A stretch of 64,000 nt of DNA from JBBROS01 sp965213855. GTDB lineage: Bacteria; Pseudomonadota; Alphaproteobacteria; Acetobacterales; Acetobacteraceae. Position 1 is the first letter of the stretch; each line of letters starts with the position of its first letter. The notes below the pieces were generated by a model. It did no database searches, was not told the origin of the DNA, and worked only from the letters and a program-made list of their open reading frames with translations. Of the stretch, positions 16,910 to 25,662 are shown piece after piece. Position numbers and translations under genes: made by a program. The stretch lies in NCBI GenBank assembly GCA_965213855.1, contig CBDCAA010000007.1:992001-1056000 (forward strand). Direction: 5' to 3'.

Positions 16910-17754
16910 CAACGGGCGACCAGCCACGCCGCGCTGCCGAGGCCGAACAGCAGGCAATACAGGGCAAACGGGTTGAGCGAGGCACGGTCGTGGCTGCGGA
17001 AGTAGCGCATCAGAAACGCTGTCGAAAGGAAGGCGGTGATCCCGGCCAGGACTGCGGCGATCGCGGCCTGCTGGAAGACGCCGGGCGGGACGGACTCGCG
17101 CAGCAGATGCGGAACCTCCAGCACGGTGGCGCCGATAATGATCGGTGTCGCGATAAGGAACGAGAAATGGGCGGCACCTTCGTGGTCGAGCCCGCGCAGC
17201 AGGCCGCCGACGATCGTCACCCCGGCGCGGGAAATCCCGGGGAACAGGGCGCCGCACTGCCACACGCCGACCGCGATGGCGTCGGTGATCGTAAGCTGCG
17301 GGAGCGGCTTCGTGGCCAGGCTGGCCGTCCGCGCGCGTAGCCGTTCGCCGAAGAATAGCACGACGCCGTTCAGCGCCAGGAACCCGGCCGCCGTCGCCGG
17401 CGCACCAAACAGGCTGCGGAAGAACTTGTTGAGCACGAAGCCGAGGATCACCGCCGGGATCGTCGCCACGACGATACGCAGGAGCATGCGCCGCGCCTCC
17501 GCCACGCGGGTGGCGCCGCCCTGGCCGAGCGTGCCGAGGATCAGCCCGAGCCAGTCGCGCCAGAAATACAACAGCAGCGCGGCCGCGGTGCCGGTGTGGA
17601 GCAGGACGAGGAAAGGCAGGAACTCGGGCGCGTTCTGGTCGAGGTTCCAGCGCAGCAGGGCTGGGACGACGACCGCATGGCCCAGGCTGCTGATCGGGAA
17701 CAGCTCGGTCGCGCCCTGGATGATCGCGATCACGTAGGCTTGCAGCGTGTCCAT
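16909..17754 (-). CDS. uppP: Undecaprenyl-diphosphatase
   Basis: Inner-membrane phosphatase that converts undecaprenyl diphosphate to the monophosphate carrier needed for peptidoglycan and polysaccharide export; overproduction classically gives bacitracin resistance. The 281-residue, multi-helix protein has both family motifs: ATELFPISSLGH near residue 15 and FPGISRAGVTIVGG near residue 165, the conserved Ser-Arg lying in the latter. ATG 17754 gives the usual length. It is followed by the GDSL esterase with a 4-base overlap and is divergent from a small membrane protein gene. Confidence 0.95.
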   Translation of the reverse strand: MDTLQAYVIAIIQGATELFPISSLGHAVVVPALLRWNLDQNAPEFLPFLVLLHTGTAAALLLYFWRDWLGLILGTLGQGGATRVAEARRMLLRIVVATIPAVILGFVLNKFFRSLFGAPATAAGFLALNGVVLFFGERLRARTASLATKPLPQLTITDAIAVGVWQCGALFPGISRAGVTIVGGLLRGLDHEGAAHFSFLIATPIIIGATVLEVPHLLRESVPPGVFQQAAIAAVLAGITAFLSTAFLMRYFRSHDRASLNPFALYCLLFGLGSAAWLVAR

Positions 17755-17827
17755 GCGCGTCCGTCTGGCGGAAGTGCTTCGGGTTGGCAAGGTATGGCAT
17801 GATGGGTGCGGGCGAGCGGAGACGGCG

Positions 17828-18325
17828 ATGAGCACGGTCGATAGCAAGGCGCGGGCGTTGTGGAATGGGCGGCGGCCCGGCGTGCGTCCGGGCATCGCGC
17901 GGGCGGTTCTGGCAGTGGCGATCCTGCTTGGCGCGGCGGTGGGATGGCTCGCGGCGGACCCGGCGGCCGCCGCATCCGCCCAGGCCGCGGCTGGCGCGGA
18001 GCTGACGCGGCTGTTGCGGGCCATGGCCGGGTTGAAGCTGCTGCTCGCGGCCGGCGCCGTGACCGTGATGTGGTGGCGGCTGGGCCAAGCCGCGCGGGCC
18101 GGATGGCTCGCGGCCTATGCGGCGGCGGGTGCGGCGATGGCGGCCGGGCCGGTGCTGATCTGGCAGATGGCCCATGTGGCGATGGGCGCGGCCGCGCTGC
18201 ACGGTGGCCTGCTCGCGGCCGGGCTGCTGCTGTGGCGAGACCCGGCCGTCGGCACACGCCTGGCTGGGATCGTGGCGCGACGGCCCCGCCTTGGCCGGCG
18301 CTCAGCGCCGGGGCGCGAGGGCTAG
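17828..18325 (+). CDS. Hypothetical small membrane protein
   Basis: A 165-residue, alanine- and leucine-rich protein with about four predicted membrane helices (AVLAVAILLGAAVGWLAA, LKLLLAAGAVTVMWW, a long Ala-rich helix near residue 95, and AALHGGLLAAGLLLW). I do not recognise the family. ATG 17828 follows a GGAGA-type ribosome site; an in-frame start at 17747 would overlap uppP and is not preferred. It is divergent from uppP and its last 24 bases overlap the convergent LysE-type gene. Confidence 0.6.
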   Translation: MSTVDSKARALWNGRRPGVRPGIARAVLAVAILLGAAVGWLAADPAAAASAQAAAGAELTRLLRAMAGLKLLLAAGAVTVMWWRLGQAARAGWLAAYAAAGAAMAAGPVLIWQMAHVAMGAAALHGGLLAAGLLLWRDPAVGTRLAGIVARRPRLGRRSAPGREG

Positions 18326-18913
18326 CCCCACCCCAGCCGCCATCAGCACGCCCCCGGACACTTGGTTGCGCAGGCGCCCGCGGGCGCCAAGCAGCCGCCG
18401 GGCCCGCGCCGCCGCGATCGCCCATACGCTGTCGATCAGCACCGCCACCACGACGAACGTGACGCAAAGCACCCAGACCTGCGGCGCCAGCGGGCGCTCG
18501 GTCGAGAGGAATTGTGGGAAGAAGGCGCCGTAGAACAGCAGCGTCTTCGGATTGGTCAGGCTTACGAGCCAGGCCCGCACCAGCATCCGCCAGGCCGACC
18601 GCGGCTGCGCCCCGACGGCGGTCAGATCGGCCGGAGGCGCCCGCCAGGTGGTGATCCCGAGATAGAGCAGATAGGCGACCCCGGCCCAGCGCACCCACTC
18701 GAACACGGTCCCGATCAGGCTCAGCGCCCCCTGCAGCCCGACTGCCACGAGGGTAAGGTGGACCACCACGGCCGAGGTCGTGCCGGCCACCGTCAGCAGC
18801 CCATAGCGCGCGCCGTAGGCGACGCTGTTGGCGACGATCAGCGCGACGTTCGGCCCTGGCGTCAGGATCAGCAGCGCCGACGCCAGCACGAACAGCCCAT
18901 AGTATTCCGGCAT
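18302..18913 (-). CDS. LysE/RhtB family amino-acid exporter
   Basis: About 203 residues and six membrane helices, with the family signature LLILTPGPNVALIVANSV near residue 12 and the mid-protein WLVSLTNPKTLLFYGAFFPQF near residue 115. The family exports amino acids such as lysine, homoserine, threonine or leucine; the substrate here is undetermined. I take ATG 18913, but a TTG at 18925 has a better-placed GGAG and would add four residues. It converges on a hypothetical membrane gene, overlapping it by 24 bases. Confidence 0.88.
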   Translation of the reverse strand: MPEYYGLFVLASALLILTPGPNVALIVANSVAYGARYGLLTVAGTTSAVVVHLTLVAVGLQGALSLIGTVFEWVRWAGVAYLLYLGITTWRAPPADLTAVGAQPRSAWRMLVRAWLVSLTNPKTLLFYGAFFPQFLSTERPLAPQVWVLCVTFVVVAVLIDSVWAIAAARARRLLGARGRLRNQVSGGVLMAAGVGLALAPRR

Positions 18914-18964
18914 CGCCGTGCTCAAAGCCTGTCTCCAGAATGCAATATCATGATCGAGACAGGC

Positions 18965-19735
18965 TTAGGCACCGGTCCATACCGGCGCCCTCTTGCCGAG
19001 GAACGCCTCCATTCCCTCGCGGAAGTCGGCGCTTTGATAGCACATCAGGATCAGCGCCTCGTCCTCCTCCACCGTGCCGCGCAGCCGCAGCAACTGCGCC
19101 TTCGTCGCCCGCAACGTCAGCGGCGCATGGCCGCCTACCATGCGCGCCAGCGCCCCGGCCCGGGCCTGCAGGGACGCCTGATCCGGCAGCACCTCGCTCA
19201 CCAGGCCGATCGCCAGCGCCTCCGGCGTCTCGATCAACCGGGCGGTGAAGATCAACTCCTTGATCCGAGCCGCGCCCAGCAGGGCCGAAAGCCGGGCGAG
19301 ATTGGCCATCGACAAGCAGTTGCCAAGCGTCTTGGCGATCGGAAACCCAAAGCGTGCGCCCGCCGCGGCGATGCGCAGATCGCAGCATGCCGCGATTCCG
19401 GCCCCGCCCCCGGTGCACGCGCCGGCGATCGCCGCGACTGTTGGCTTGCTGCAACCTTCGAGCGCGTTCAGCACCTCGTCGATCCGCCGCTCGTAGCCGA
19501 TCGCGTCGGCGGGGGTGGAGAAGCTGCGGAACTGGCCGATGTCCGTTCCGGCGGCGAACGCCTTCTCTCCGGCGCCGGTCAGCAGCACGGCGTGGACTGC
19601 CGGGTCCGCATCGGCGGCACGCACCGCCTCGACCAGGCCAGCGTACATGCCCCAGGTGAGCGCGTTGCGCGCCTGCGGCCGGTTGAACGTGATCGTCCCC
19701 ACCCCGTCCTCGACGCCATACAGCAGCTCGTCCAT
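18965..19735 (-). CDS. Enoyl-CoA hydratase/isomerase family protein
   Basis: Crotonase-fold enzyme of 256 residues. The CoA-binding/oxyanion regions are visible: NRPQARNALTWGMY near residue 18, AFAAGTDIGQF near residue 58, and AIAGACTGGGAGIAACCDLR near residue 100 (oxyanion Gly-Gly). The position that holds the first catalytic Glu in classical hydratases reads within the GGGAGI stretch without a Glu, so the reaction may differ from simple hydration. It stands alone, divergent from the dienelactone hydrolase gene. It may serve fatty-acid or aromatic CoA-ester catabolism. Confidence 0.82.
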   Translation of the reverse strand: MDELLYGVEDGVGTITFNRPQARNALTWGMYAGLVEAVRAADADPAVHAVLLTGAGEKAFAAGTDIGQFRSFSTPADAIGYERRIDEVLNALEGCSKPTVAAIAGACTGGGAGIAACCDLRIAAAGARFGFPIAKTLGNCLSMANLARLSALLGAARIKELIFTARLIETPEALAIGLVSEVLPDQASLQARAGALARMVGGHAPLTLRATKAQLLRLRGTVEEDEALILMCYQSADFREGMEAFLGKRAPVWTGA

Positions 19736-19882
19736 CGCCAACCCTCCCGCGCCGCATCGAGCATGCCCTGCCCTCGGGTTCCGCGCCAACCCCGCCCGCT
19801 CACCCGCGCCTGATTTGCCGCCCACCGGCCGCCATGCTCTATGCCGCCCGACCCTGCTCCAAACCGATCCAAGGAGGCTGCG

Positions 19883-20602
19883 ATGCACAACGAGGTCCTG
19901 ACCTACGCCGCCGACGGCCTGACCATGAAGAGCCAGCTGTTCTTCGAGCCCGGTGCGGCCAAGCGCCCCGCGGTGCTGGTGTTCCCCGAGGCGTTTGGCC
20001 TCAGCGAGCACGCGATCGGCCGCGCCAAGCGCCTGGCGTCGATGGGCTACGTTGCGCTGGCCAGCGACCTGCACGGCGACGCGAAGATCGAGAACGACCT
20101 GCCTGCCGCGATCGGACTGATCAAGCCGATGATGGACGAGCCGTCCAAGACCCGCGCCCGCGCCGGCGCCGCGCTGCAGGCCCTGACCGCTCGGCCCGAG
20201 GTGGACGCCAGCCGGATCGCCGCGATCGGCTTCTGCTTCGGCGGCACCATGGCGCTCGAACTCGCGCGCGGCGGCGCCAACGTGCGCGCGGTCGTCGGCT
20301 TCCACAGCGGGCTTGGCACCGCCGACCCGGCCAGCGACGCTGCCAAGTTCCACGCCCGCGTCCTGGTCTGCATCGGCGCCGACGATCCGATGATCGGGGC
20401 CGAGGCCCGCATTGCGTTCGAGCACGAGATGCGCGCGGCGAAGGTGGATTGGCAGATGCACCTGTATGGCGACACGGTGCACAGCTTCACCAACGAACAC
20501 GCGTCCGAGCGTGGCATGCCGGAGGCGATCCGCTACTCGGCCGAGGCGGACAAGCGGTCCTGGGCGTCGATGACGGCGCTGTTCGAAGAGGCGCTGGTCT
20601 GA
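19883..20602 (+). CDS. Dienelactone hydrolase family protein
   Basis: Alpha/beta hydrolase of 239 residues. The nucleophile is a Cys in GFCFGGTMALEL near residue 117, as in dienelactone hydrolases; the acid is probably the Asp in CIGADDPM near residue 170 and the His is in TVHSFTNEH near residue 202. Family members open dienelactones in chlorocatechol degradation, but many act on other esters. A perfect AAGGAGG ribosome site precedes ATG 19883, which is why this start is preferred over 19841. No chlorocatechol genes are nearby. Confidence 0.85.
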   Translation: MHNEVLTYAADGLTMKSQLFFEPGAAKRPAVLVFPEAFGLSEHAIGRAKRLASMGYVALASDLHGDAKIENDLPAAIGLIKPMMDEPSKTRARAGAALQALTARPEVDASRIAAIGFCFGGTMALELARGGANVRAVVGFHSGLGTADPASDAAKFHARVLVCIGADDPMIGAEARIAFEHEMRAAKVDWQMHLYGDTVHSFTNEHASERGMPEAIRYSAEADKRSWASMTALFEEALV

Positions 20603-20663
20603 CCGGGACCGCTGACGGGAGACCGGAGGCCGGGGACTTCAAGCCGGTCGCAATCTGGCGTGG

Positions 20664-20961
20664 TCATGGACGGGCCCGGGTCGGTATGTGGCCGGTCTCG
20701 AAGAACACTCCCGCAATGATCGGTTGGACTGCGTCGTAGGCGATCCAATAGCGTCCGAGCTTGAGCCACAGAAAACCCAGCGACGCGAGTTCCGGGTAAG
20801 GCCGGGGTGCGGCTATCCCCCGGTTCGGTGATGTCAGGATCAGCAGGCGCTTCGGCGAGTGAGCCAGCCAGGTTCCGGAGCGCCTGCGGCCGGCCGGCCT
20901 CAACGTAATATCGTTCAAGGTCGGCAACCTGTGCGGCTGCTTCCGGCGTAAGCCCGATCAC
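20664..20961 (-). pseudogene. RelE/ParE-family toxin, frameshifted
   Basis: Two frames together make one toxin-like protein. The first, from GTG 20961, reads VIGLTPEAAAQVADLERYYV then GRPQALRNLAGSLAEA, typical of the ParE N-terminus; the second takes over near 20850-20870 and reads RPYPELASLGFLWLKLGRYW, then AYDAVQPIIAGVFFETGHIP, the C-terminal half with its final beta strands. The interval is 298 bases, one base off a multiple of three, so a single indel separates the frames. The intact product would be about 98 residues. The GTG start overlaps the antitoxin stop (GTGA). A sequencing error is possible. Confidence 0.7.
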
Positions 20962-21152
20962 CGGGACGGAGTTGGCTTCAATCCATCCGATGTGACGCCC
21001 AACTCTCCCTCGAGCCTTTCTGCGGCAGCCCGCAACCGGTCCAGGACGGGCGGCAAAGGCTGCGTCTCCCCCGCCGCAATCTGCGCTTTGCTCCGCGCCA
21101 GGCTGTCGGCCCACTCGGCGGGCGCTGACGACGTTTGGCTCGTATCCGGCAT
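20958..21152 (-). CDS. Antitoxin of a RelE/ParE-type module
   Basis: A 64-residue acidic, helical protein: WADSLARSKAQIAAGETQPL, then PVLDRLRAAAERLEGELG, the pattern of short antitoxins that precede ParE/RelE toxins. It is intact and its stop overlaps the GTG of the frameshifted toxin, the standard antitoxin-first order. In this class the antitoxin wraps and neutralises the toxin and the complex represses its own promoter. With the toxin broken it would be an orphan. The assignment rests mainly on gene order and the toxin remnants. Confidence 0.6.
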   Translation of the reverse strand: MPDTSQTSSAPAEWADSLARSKAQIAAGETQPLPPVLDRLRAAAERLEGELGVTSDGLKPTPSR

Positions 21153-21341
21153 TTCAGACGTGACCTCGATTGAGCTCTGCGGATGCTTACCGTCGACCGC
21201 GTCGGCTTGGACCGCAACCTTCCGGCGGCAGCGCTCAGCGGAAATGACTATCGCCCACCGGCCCTGGCCCGGCAAGGCGGGTTGATCCCAGCCAGGTGCG
21301 GGCCTAGCGTTTGCCGGCATAATGTGAGGGAACGCCGAACC

Positions 21342-22103
21342 ATGGCGAACAAGCTCAAGACGGCCTGGACGGCGGGGACGCCCACGATCAACGGGTGGCT
21401 TGCCATCCCGAGCGGGTTTTCGGCCGAGACGATGGCGCAGGGCGGGTTCGACAGCCTGACGGTCGATCTGCAGCATGGCGTGCAGGACTACCTTTCGATG
21501 GTGGCGTGCTTCCAGGCCATCCAGTCGCACCCCGTGCTGCCCATGGTCCGCGTGCCCTGGAACGAGCCGGGGATCATCGGCAAGGTGCTCGACGCCGGGG
21601 CCTACGGGGTGATCTGCCCCATGATCAACACCGCCGACGAAGCCCGCGCGCTGGTGAGCTACATGCGCTACCCGCCCGCCGGAAAGCGCAGCAACGGCCC
21701 GATCCGTGCGGCGATTTACGGCGAGGCGAGCGGCTACCAGAAGACCGCCAATGACGAGATCCTCTGCCTGCCGATGATCGAGACGCAGCAGGCGATCGAC
21801 AACCTGGACGCGATCCTGGACGTGAAGGGCATCGATGCCGTCTATATCGGCCCGTCGGATCTGTCGTTCAGCCGGGGCGGGTCGCCGACGCTGGACCAGG
21901 AGGGCGCGGAAGCGCTCGACACGTATCAGCACATCCTGGACGCGACCAGGAAGCGCGGCCAGTTCGCCGGGATCCACACCGGCAAGCCCGAATATGCGGC
22001 TCGGATGCTGAAGATGGGCTTCAACATGGTCACGCTCAGCAACGACAGCGGCATCATGCTCAACGCTGCGAAGGCAGCGGTGAAGGTGGCGCGCGCCGTA
22101 TGA
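21342..22103 (+). CDS. HpcH/HpaI family aldolase (GarL-like)
   Basis: Class II aldolase of the phosphoenolpyruvate/pyruvate superfamily, 253 residues. Seen: FDSLTVDLQHGVQDY near residue 35 (conserved Asp/His), VPWNEPGIIGKVLDAGAYGV near residue 70 with the catalytic Arg just before it, and GIDAVYIGPSDLSFS near residue 165. The family cleaves 2-keto-3-deoxy sugar acids or 4-hydroxy-2-keto acids to pyruvate plus an aldehyde. Coupled by ATGA to a GarD/UxaA-like dehydratase, it most likely cleaves 5-keto-4-deoxyglucarate, but this pairing is inference. Confidence 0.87.
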   Translation: MANKLKTAWTAGTPTINGWLAIPSGFSAETMAQGGFDSLTVDLQHGVQDYLSMVACFQAIQSHPVLPMVRVPWNEPGIIGKVLDAGAYGVICPMINTADEARALVSYMRYPPAGKRSNGPIRAAIYGEASGYQKTANDEILCLPMIETQQAIDNLDAILDVKGIDAVYIGPSDLSFSRGGSPTLDQEGAEALDTYQHILDATRKRGQFAGIHTGKPEYAARMLKMGFNMVTLSNDSGIMLNAAKAAVKVARAV

Positions 22104-23632
22104 CCGCCGAATCCCTCGCCCGGGTGATCAGGCTGCATGCCGACGACGGCGTGCTGATCGCGCGGTCCACGTTGCTGGAGGGGGCGGAGGTCGCGCCGGG
22201 GGTGCGGACGGTCGACCGCATTCCGGCCGGGCACAAGGTCGCGGTGCGCGCTCTTGCGGTGGGCGAGCCGATCCGCCGCTATGGCCAGATCATCGGCTTC
22301 GCGACGCAGCCAATCGGGCCCGGGCAGCACGTGCACGTCCATAACTGCGGGATGGGCGACTTCGACAAAGACTACGCGTGGTCCGAGGATGCGCGGCCGA
22401 CCGCCATGGCCAACGAGCAGCGCCAGTTCATGGGCATCCGCCGCCCCGACGGGCGGGTGGCGACACGCAACTACATCGGCATACTCACCAGCGTGAACTG
22501 CTCGGCCCACACGGCCGGGCTGATTGCGGACCAGTTCAAGCGCAACCCGTTCACCGGGTCGGACCCGCTGGCGGACTACCCGAACGTCGACGGGGTGGTG
22601 GCGCTGACGCACAAGACCGGGTGCGGCATGACGGACGGTGAGCCGCTGCGCCTGCTGCGCCGGACCTTGGCCGGCTATGCCCGGCACGTAAACTTCAGCC
22701 ACATCATCGTGATCGGTCTCGGCTGCGAGGTGAACCAGATCGGTGGCCTGCTGGAAGAACAGGCGCTGGCCGGCCGGGTCCGCAACATGGACATCCAGAC
22801 CATGGGCGGCATCCGCAAGACGGTCGAGGCCGGCATCGCCTTCGTGCACGAGGTGCTGGCCGAGGCGAACGCGGTGCACCGCGAACCCGCGCCGCTCAGC
22901 GAGCTCACCATCGCCCTGCAGTGCGGCGGGTCGGATGGCTATTCCGGCGTGTCGGCCAATCCGGCCCTCGGTGCCGCCAGCGACCTCGTCGTCCGCCACG
23001 GCGGCGCCGTCATCCTGTCCGAGACGCCTGAGACCTATGGCGCCGAGCACCTGCTGACCCGGCGCGCCGTGAACCAGGAGGTGGGCGAGAAGCTCGTCGG
23101 CCTGATGCGCTGGTGGGACGCCTATTGCGAGCGCGAGGGGGCGGAGATGAACGCCAACCCGAGCCCCGGCAACAAGGCCGGCGGGCTCACGACCATTCTC
23201 GAGAAGTCGCTCGGCGCCATGGCCAAAGCCGGCACGACGAACCTGGTCGATGTCGTCCGCTACGCCGACCCGGTCACCGCCCGTGGCTTCGTCTTCATGG
23301 ATACGCCCGGCTACGACCCGGTCGCGGCCACCGGCCAGGTCGCCGGCGGCGCCAACCTGGTCTGCTTCACCACCGGCCGCGGCAGCGTGTTCGGCTGCAA
23401 GCCCTCGCCCTCCATCAAGCTGGCGACCAACACCCCCATGTTCCAGCGCATGGAGGACGACATGGACATCAACTGCGGAACCATTCTCGAGGGCGCCGAG
23501 ACGGTCGAGCAGTGCGGGCAGCGCATCTTCGAGCACATCGTCCGCGTCGCCAGCGGCGAACGCACCAAGAGCGAGATGTTCGACGCCGGTCAGGCCGAGT
23601 TCGCTCCTTGGGTCATCGGCGCGACGATGTAG
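22100..23632 (+). CDS. UxaA/GarD family sugar-acid dehydratase
   Basis: A 510-residue dehydratase with the two-part GarD/UxaA layout: an N-terminal SAF-like domain (residues 1-100; HKVAVRALAVGEPI, then VHVHNCGMGDF) and a large catalytic domain (TRNYIGILTSVNCSAH near residue 120, THKTGCGM near 175, CGGSDGYSGVSANPALG near 275, CFTTGRGSVFGCKPSPSIK near 425). The reaction removes water from galactarate, glucarate or altronate, typically Fe2+-dependent; the order with an HpcH aldolase favours galactarate-type aldarates. Start ATG 22100 overlaps the aldolase stop. Confidence 0.88.
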   Translation: MTAESLARVIRLHADDGVLIARSTLLEGAEVAPGVRTVDRIPAGHKVAVRALAVGEPIRRYGQIIGFATQPIGPGQHVHVHNCGMGDFDKDYAWSEDARPTAMANEQRQFMGIRRPDGRVATRNYIGILTSVNCSAHTAGLIADQFKRNPFTGSDPLADYPNVDGVVALTHKTGCGMTDGEPLRLLRRTLAGYARHVNFSHIIVIGLGCEVNQIGGLLEEQALAGRVRNMDIQTMGGIRKTVEAGIAFVHEVLAEANAVHREPAPLSELTIALQCGGSDGYSGVSANPALGAASDLVVRHGGAVILSETPETYGAEHLLTRRAVNQEVGEKLVGLMRWWDAYCEREGAEMNANPSPGNKAGGLTTILEKSLGAMAKAGTTNLVDVVRYADPVTARGFVFMDTPGYDPVAATGQVAGGANLVCFTTGRGSVFGCKPSPSIKLATNTPMFQRMEDDMDINCGTILEGAETVEQCGQRIFEHIVRVASGERTKSEMFDAGQAEFAPWVIGATM

Positions 23633-23640
23633 GCTCGGCC

Positions 23641-24081
23641 GTGCCGCATGGCGACGACCTCGCCCGCTTCGTCGACGCCCAGGCGGCGGCGATGGATGCG
23701 GTGCTGTCCGAGCTACGGGCAGGCCAGAAGACATCGCATTGGATGTGGTTCGTGTTTCCCCAGCTCCGCGGCCTCGGCCGGAGCGCGATGGCAACGCGTT
23801 ACGGCATCGCCTCTCTGGCCGAGGCGAAGGCCTACCTTGCCCATCCAGTGCTGGGGCCGCGCCTGCGGGCGTGCGTCGCCCTCGTTCTCGCCGCGGGCCG
23901 GCCGGCGTTCGACATCTTCGGCGAGCCCGACACGTCGAAGCTGCGATCGTGCCTGACGCTGTTCGAGGCGGCCGGGGAGGTCGCGTTCGGCGCGGCGCTC
24001 GATCGCTTGTTCGACGGCGCGCGCGATCCTGCGACTATTCGTCTGTTGCGGGACTCAGTCGGCGGCGACGCGCCGGGCTGA
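23641..24081 (+). CDS. DUF1810 family protein
   Basis: A 146-residue protein matching DUF1810 by FVDAQAAAMDAVLSELRAGQ, then KTSHWMWFVFPQLRGLGRS and ATRYGIASLAEAKAYLAHP, and DTSKLRSCLTLFEAA. No enzymatic role is established for the family. GTG 23641 lies 8 bases after the dehydratase stop, so it is probably cotranscribed, although a metabolic link is not obvious. Its last 27 bases overlap the convergent DUF3750 gene. Confidence 0.82.
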   Translation: MPHGDDLARFVDAQAAAMDAVLSELRAGQKTSHWMWFVFPQLRGLGRSAMATRYGIASLAEAKAYLAHPVLGPRLRACVALVLAAGRPAFDIFGEPDTSKLRSCLTLFEAAGEVAFGAALDRLFDGARDPATIRLLRDSVGGDAPG

Positions 24082-24846
24082 CGCCCATCCAATCCGCGCC
24101 GGCCCGCTCGGCAGGCCGATGCGGCCAAGACCCGGCAGCTTCAGTGCGGGGTGGCGAAGATCGACCCCGGCAACGGCGCCAAGGATGTTCAGCTCGACAC
24201 CCTCCACCCAGGCCACGGTCAGGCCCACGAAGCCGCCGAGTGAGAGTCGCAGGCCGCTGCCGGATGGGGTCTGCCGGATCCAGCGCCCGTCATAGGGGAA
24301 GTCCTTGCCGATGGCCGTGTTCGGCAAGGCGACCGCCACCTCGGGTATGGCGTCGAGGAGGGCGGCGATGAACGTATTCGAGTTCGGCCCCGGCCACGCG
24401 CGATAGTCGCCCACGTTTCCGAAGGCATAACCGGTGATGGCTGCCTGCAATCGGGGGATGAGGCTCTCGGCGGCCGGGCCGTCTGCAGCAAGCACGGTCT
24501 CGGGGATGTGCCCGAACCATCGCCCGTCAGGCTCGAAGCCATTCATCCGGATCGGCGCTCCCCAGGCCGTGTAGTCGTAACGGGTGTAGGCCGTGGCACC
24601 GAGCGGCTTGATCACGAGCCAACAATGCGTCGCGAACACACCGCGCCAGCGGACGGTCTGAGCCGCAAAGATGCGCACGACAGCGGCCGGGTTGTCCGTG
24701 GCCCGCGGCAGCAGCCCCGCGCTCGACCGGTCCGCCGTTCGCCAGCCAGCACCGATCCCGCTGATCCGGTAATGCGCGGCCGACACGGCGAGGGGGACGA
24801 TATAGAGGAGGAGGAAGAGGCCCAAGGCCATCAGCGCGGCTACCAT
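24055..24846 (-). CDS. DUF3750 domain protein
   Basis: A 263-residue protein with one N-terminal membrane segment (VAALMALGLFLLLYIVPLAV) and a soluble DUF3750 region: GVFATHCWLVIKP near residue 70, WFGHIPETVL near residue 110, and YRAWPGPNSNTFIAALL near residue 148. The conserved His-Cys and Asn residues suggest a papain/transglutaminase-like pocket, but the family has no proven activity. It is probably exposed to the periplasm. It converges on the DUF1810 gene with a 27-base overlap. Confidence 0.82.
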   Translation of the reverse strand: MVAALMALGLFLLLYIVPLAVSAAHYRISGIGAGWRTADRSSAGLLPRATDNPAAVVRIFAAQTVRWRGVFATHCWLVIKPLGATAYTRYDYTAWGAPIRMNGFEPDGRWFGHIPETVLAADGPAAESLIPRLQAAITGYAFGNVGDYRAWPGPNSNTFIAALLDAIPEVAVALPNTAIGKDFPYDGRWIRQTPSGSGLRLSLGGFVGLTVAWVEGVELNILGAVAGVDLRHPALKLPGLGRIGLPSGPARIGWASARRVAAD

Positions 24847-25067
24847 CGCTGTTCAGATGCGCAGGCGGTCGGCCGGCGACAAGGCCCGATGACCCGTAAC
24901 GCCTCTCGGCCCGGGCTCGGGCATTCAAAGGTTAAGGCGGTGAGCCGGAACGACACGCTGGTAACGGGTCGATGTGCCCCTGGCCGTCGGAGGCAACTGG
25001 CTGCCCGGAAGGGGGTTCGCCGGGCCGGCAGCGCGGGTGGAGCCGCGCGCCGGCCCGATCCGATGCC

Positions 25068-25487
25068 TCAGGCGGCCGGCATCAGGACCTTGTCGATGAC
25101 GTGGATCACGCCGTTGGTGCAATCGACGTCCGCGGTGGTCACGGTCGCGTCGTTGACGTGAACGCCGCTTCCGGTTGCATCGACCGATACGGTATGGCCC
25201 TCGACCGTCTTGGGCGACATGCTCTTCCCAGCCAGATCGCTCGACATCACCTTGCCGGGGACGACGTGGTAGGTCAGGATCTGGACCAGCTTCGCCTTGG
25301 CGTCAGGCTTCAGCAGGCCCTCGACGGTGCCGGCCGGAAGGGCCGCGAACGCCGCGTCGGTCGGCGCGAAGACGGTGAACGGGCCAGCGCCCTTGAGGGT
25401 TTCGACGAGGCCACCAGCAGTCAGTGCCGCGGCGAGCGTGTTGAAAGAGCCGTTGGCAACGGCGGTGTCGATGATGTCATGTGACAT
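25068..25487 (-). CDS. Fasciclin (FAS1) domain protein
   Basis: A single FAS1 domain fills the 139 residues: the H1 motif GPFTVFAPTDAAFAALPAGT near residue 36, the YH pair in QILTYHVVPGKV near residue 70, and the closing NGVIHVIDKVLMPA. FAS1 proteins usually mediate adhesion at the cell surface, but no signal peptide is visible here, and the ATG 25487 with AAGAAAGAACATCAAA upstream looks genuine. So it is either cytoplasmic or leaves by a non-Sec route. The region upstream (25488-25620) is unusually AT-rich and likely carries the promoter. Confidence 0.9.
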   Translation of the reverse strand: MSHDIIDTAVANGSFNTLAAALTAGGLVETLKGAGPFTVFAPTDAAFAALPAGTVEGLLKPDAKAKLVQILTYHVVPGKVMSSDLAGKSMSPKTVEGHTVSVDATGSGVHVNDATVTTADVDCTNGVIHVIDKVLMPAA

Positions 25488-25662
25488 TTTGATGTTCTTT
25501 CTTAGTCAAACTGCAATCATGCAGACAGAGGTGCAGCAGATGAACATGCATCGGCTCGGCCTCCATGCAGCGTCACTTGGGTGCGCTTGCTCGGATACAC
25601 AGGGCATCAAGAAAGATTAGTCGATATGCCCGGATGTGGGGTCATGCGTGGGAGCTCTGGGC

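Noticed and set aside
22100..23794. Long leftward open frame opposite the UxaA/GarD gene
   Set aside because: It mirrors the dehydratase codon by codon and has no motif of its own.
24847..25067. Possible small gene or RNA in the 221-base gap before the fasciclin gene
   Set aside because: No supported start, ribosome site or conserved structure seen; treated as empty.
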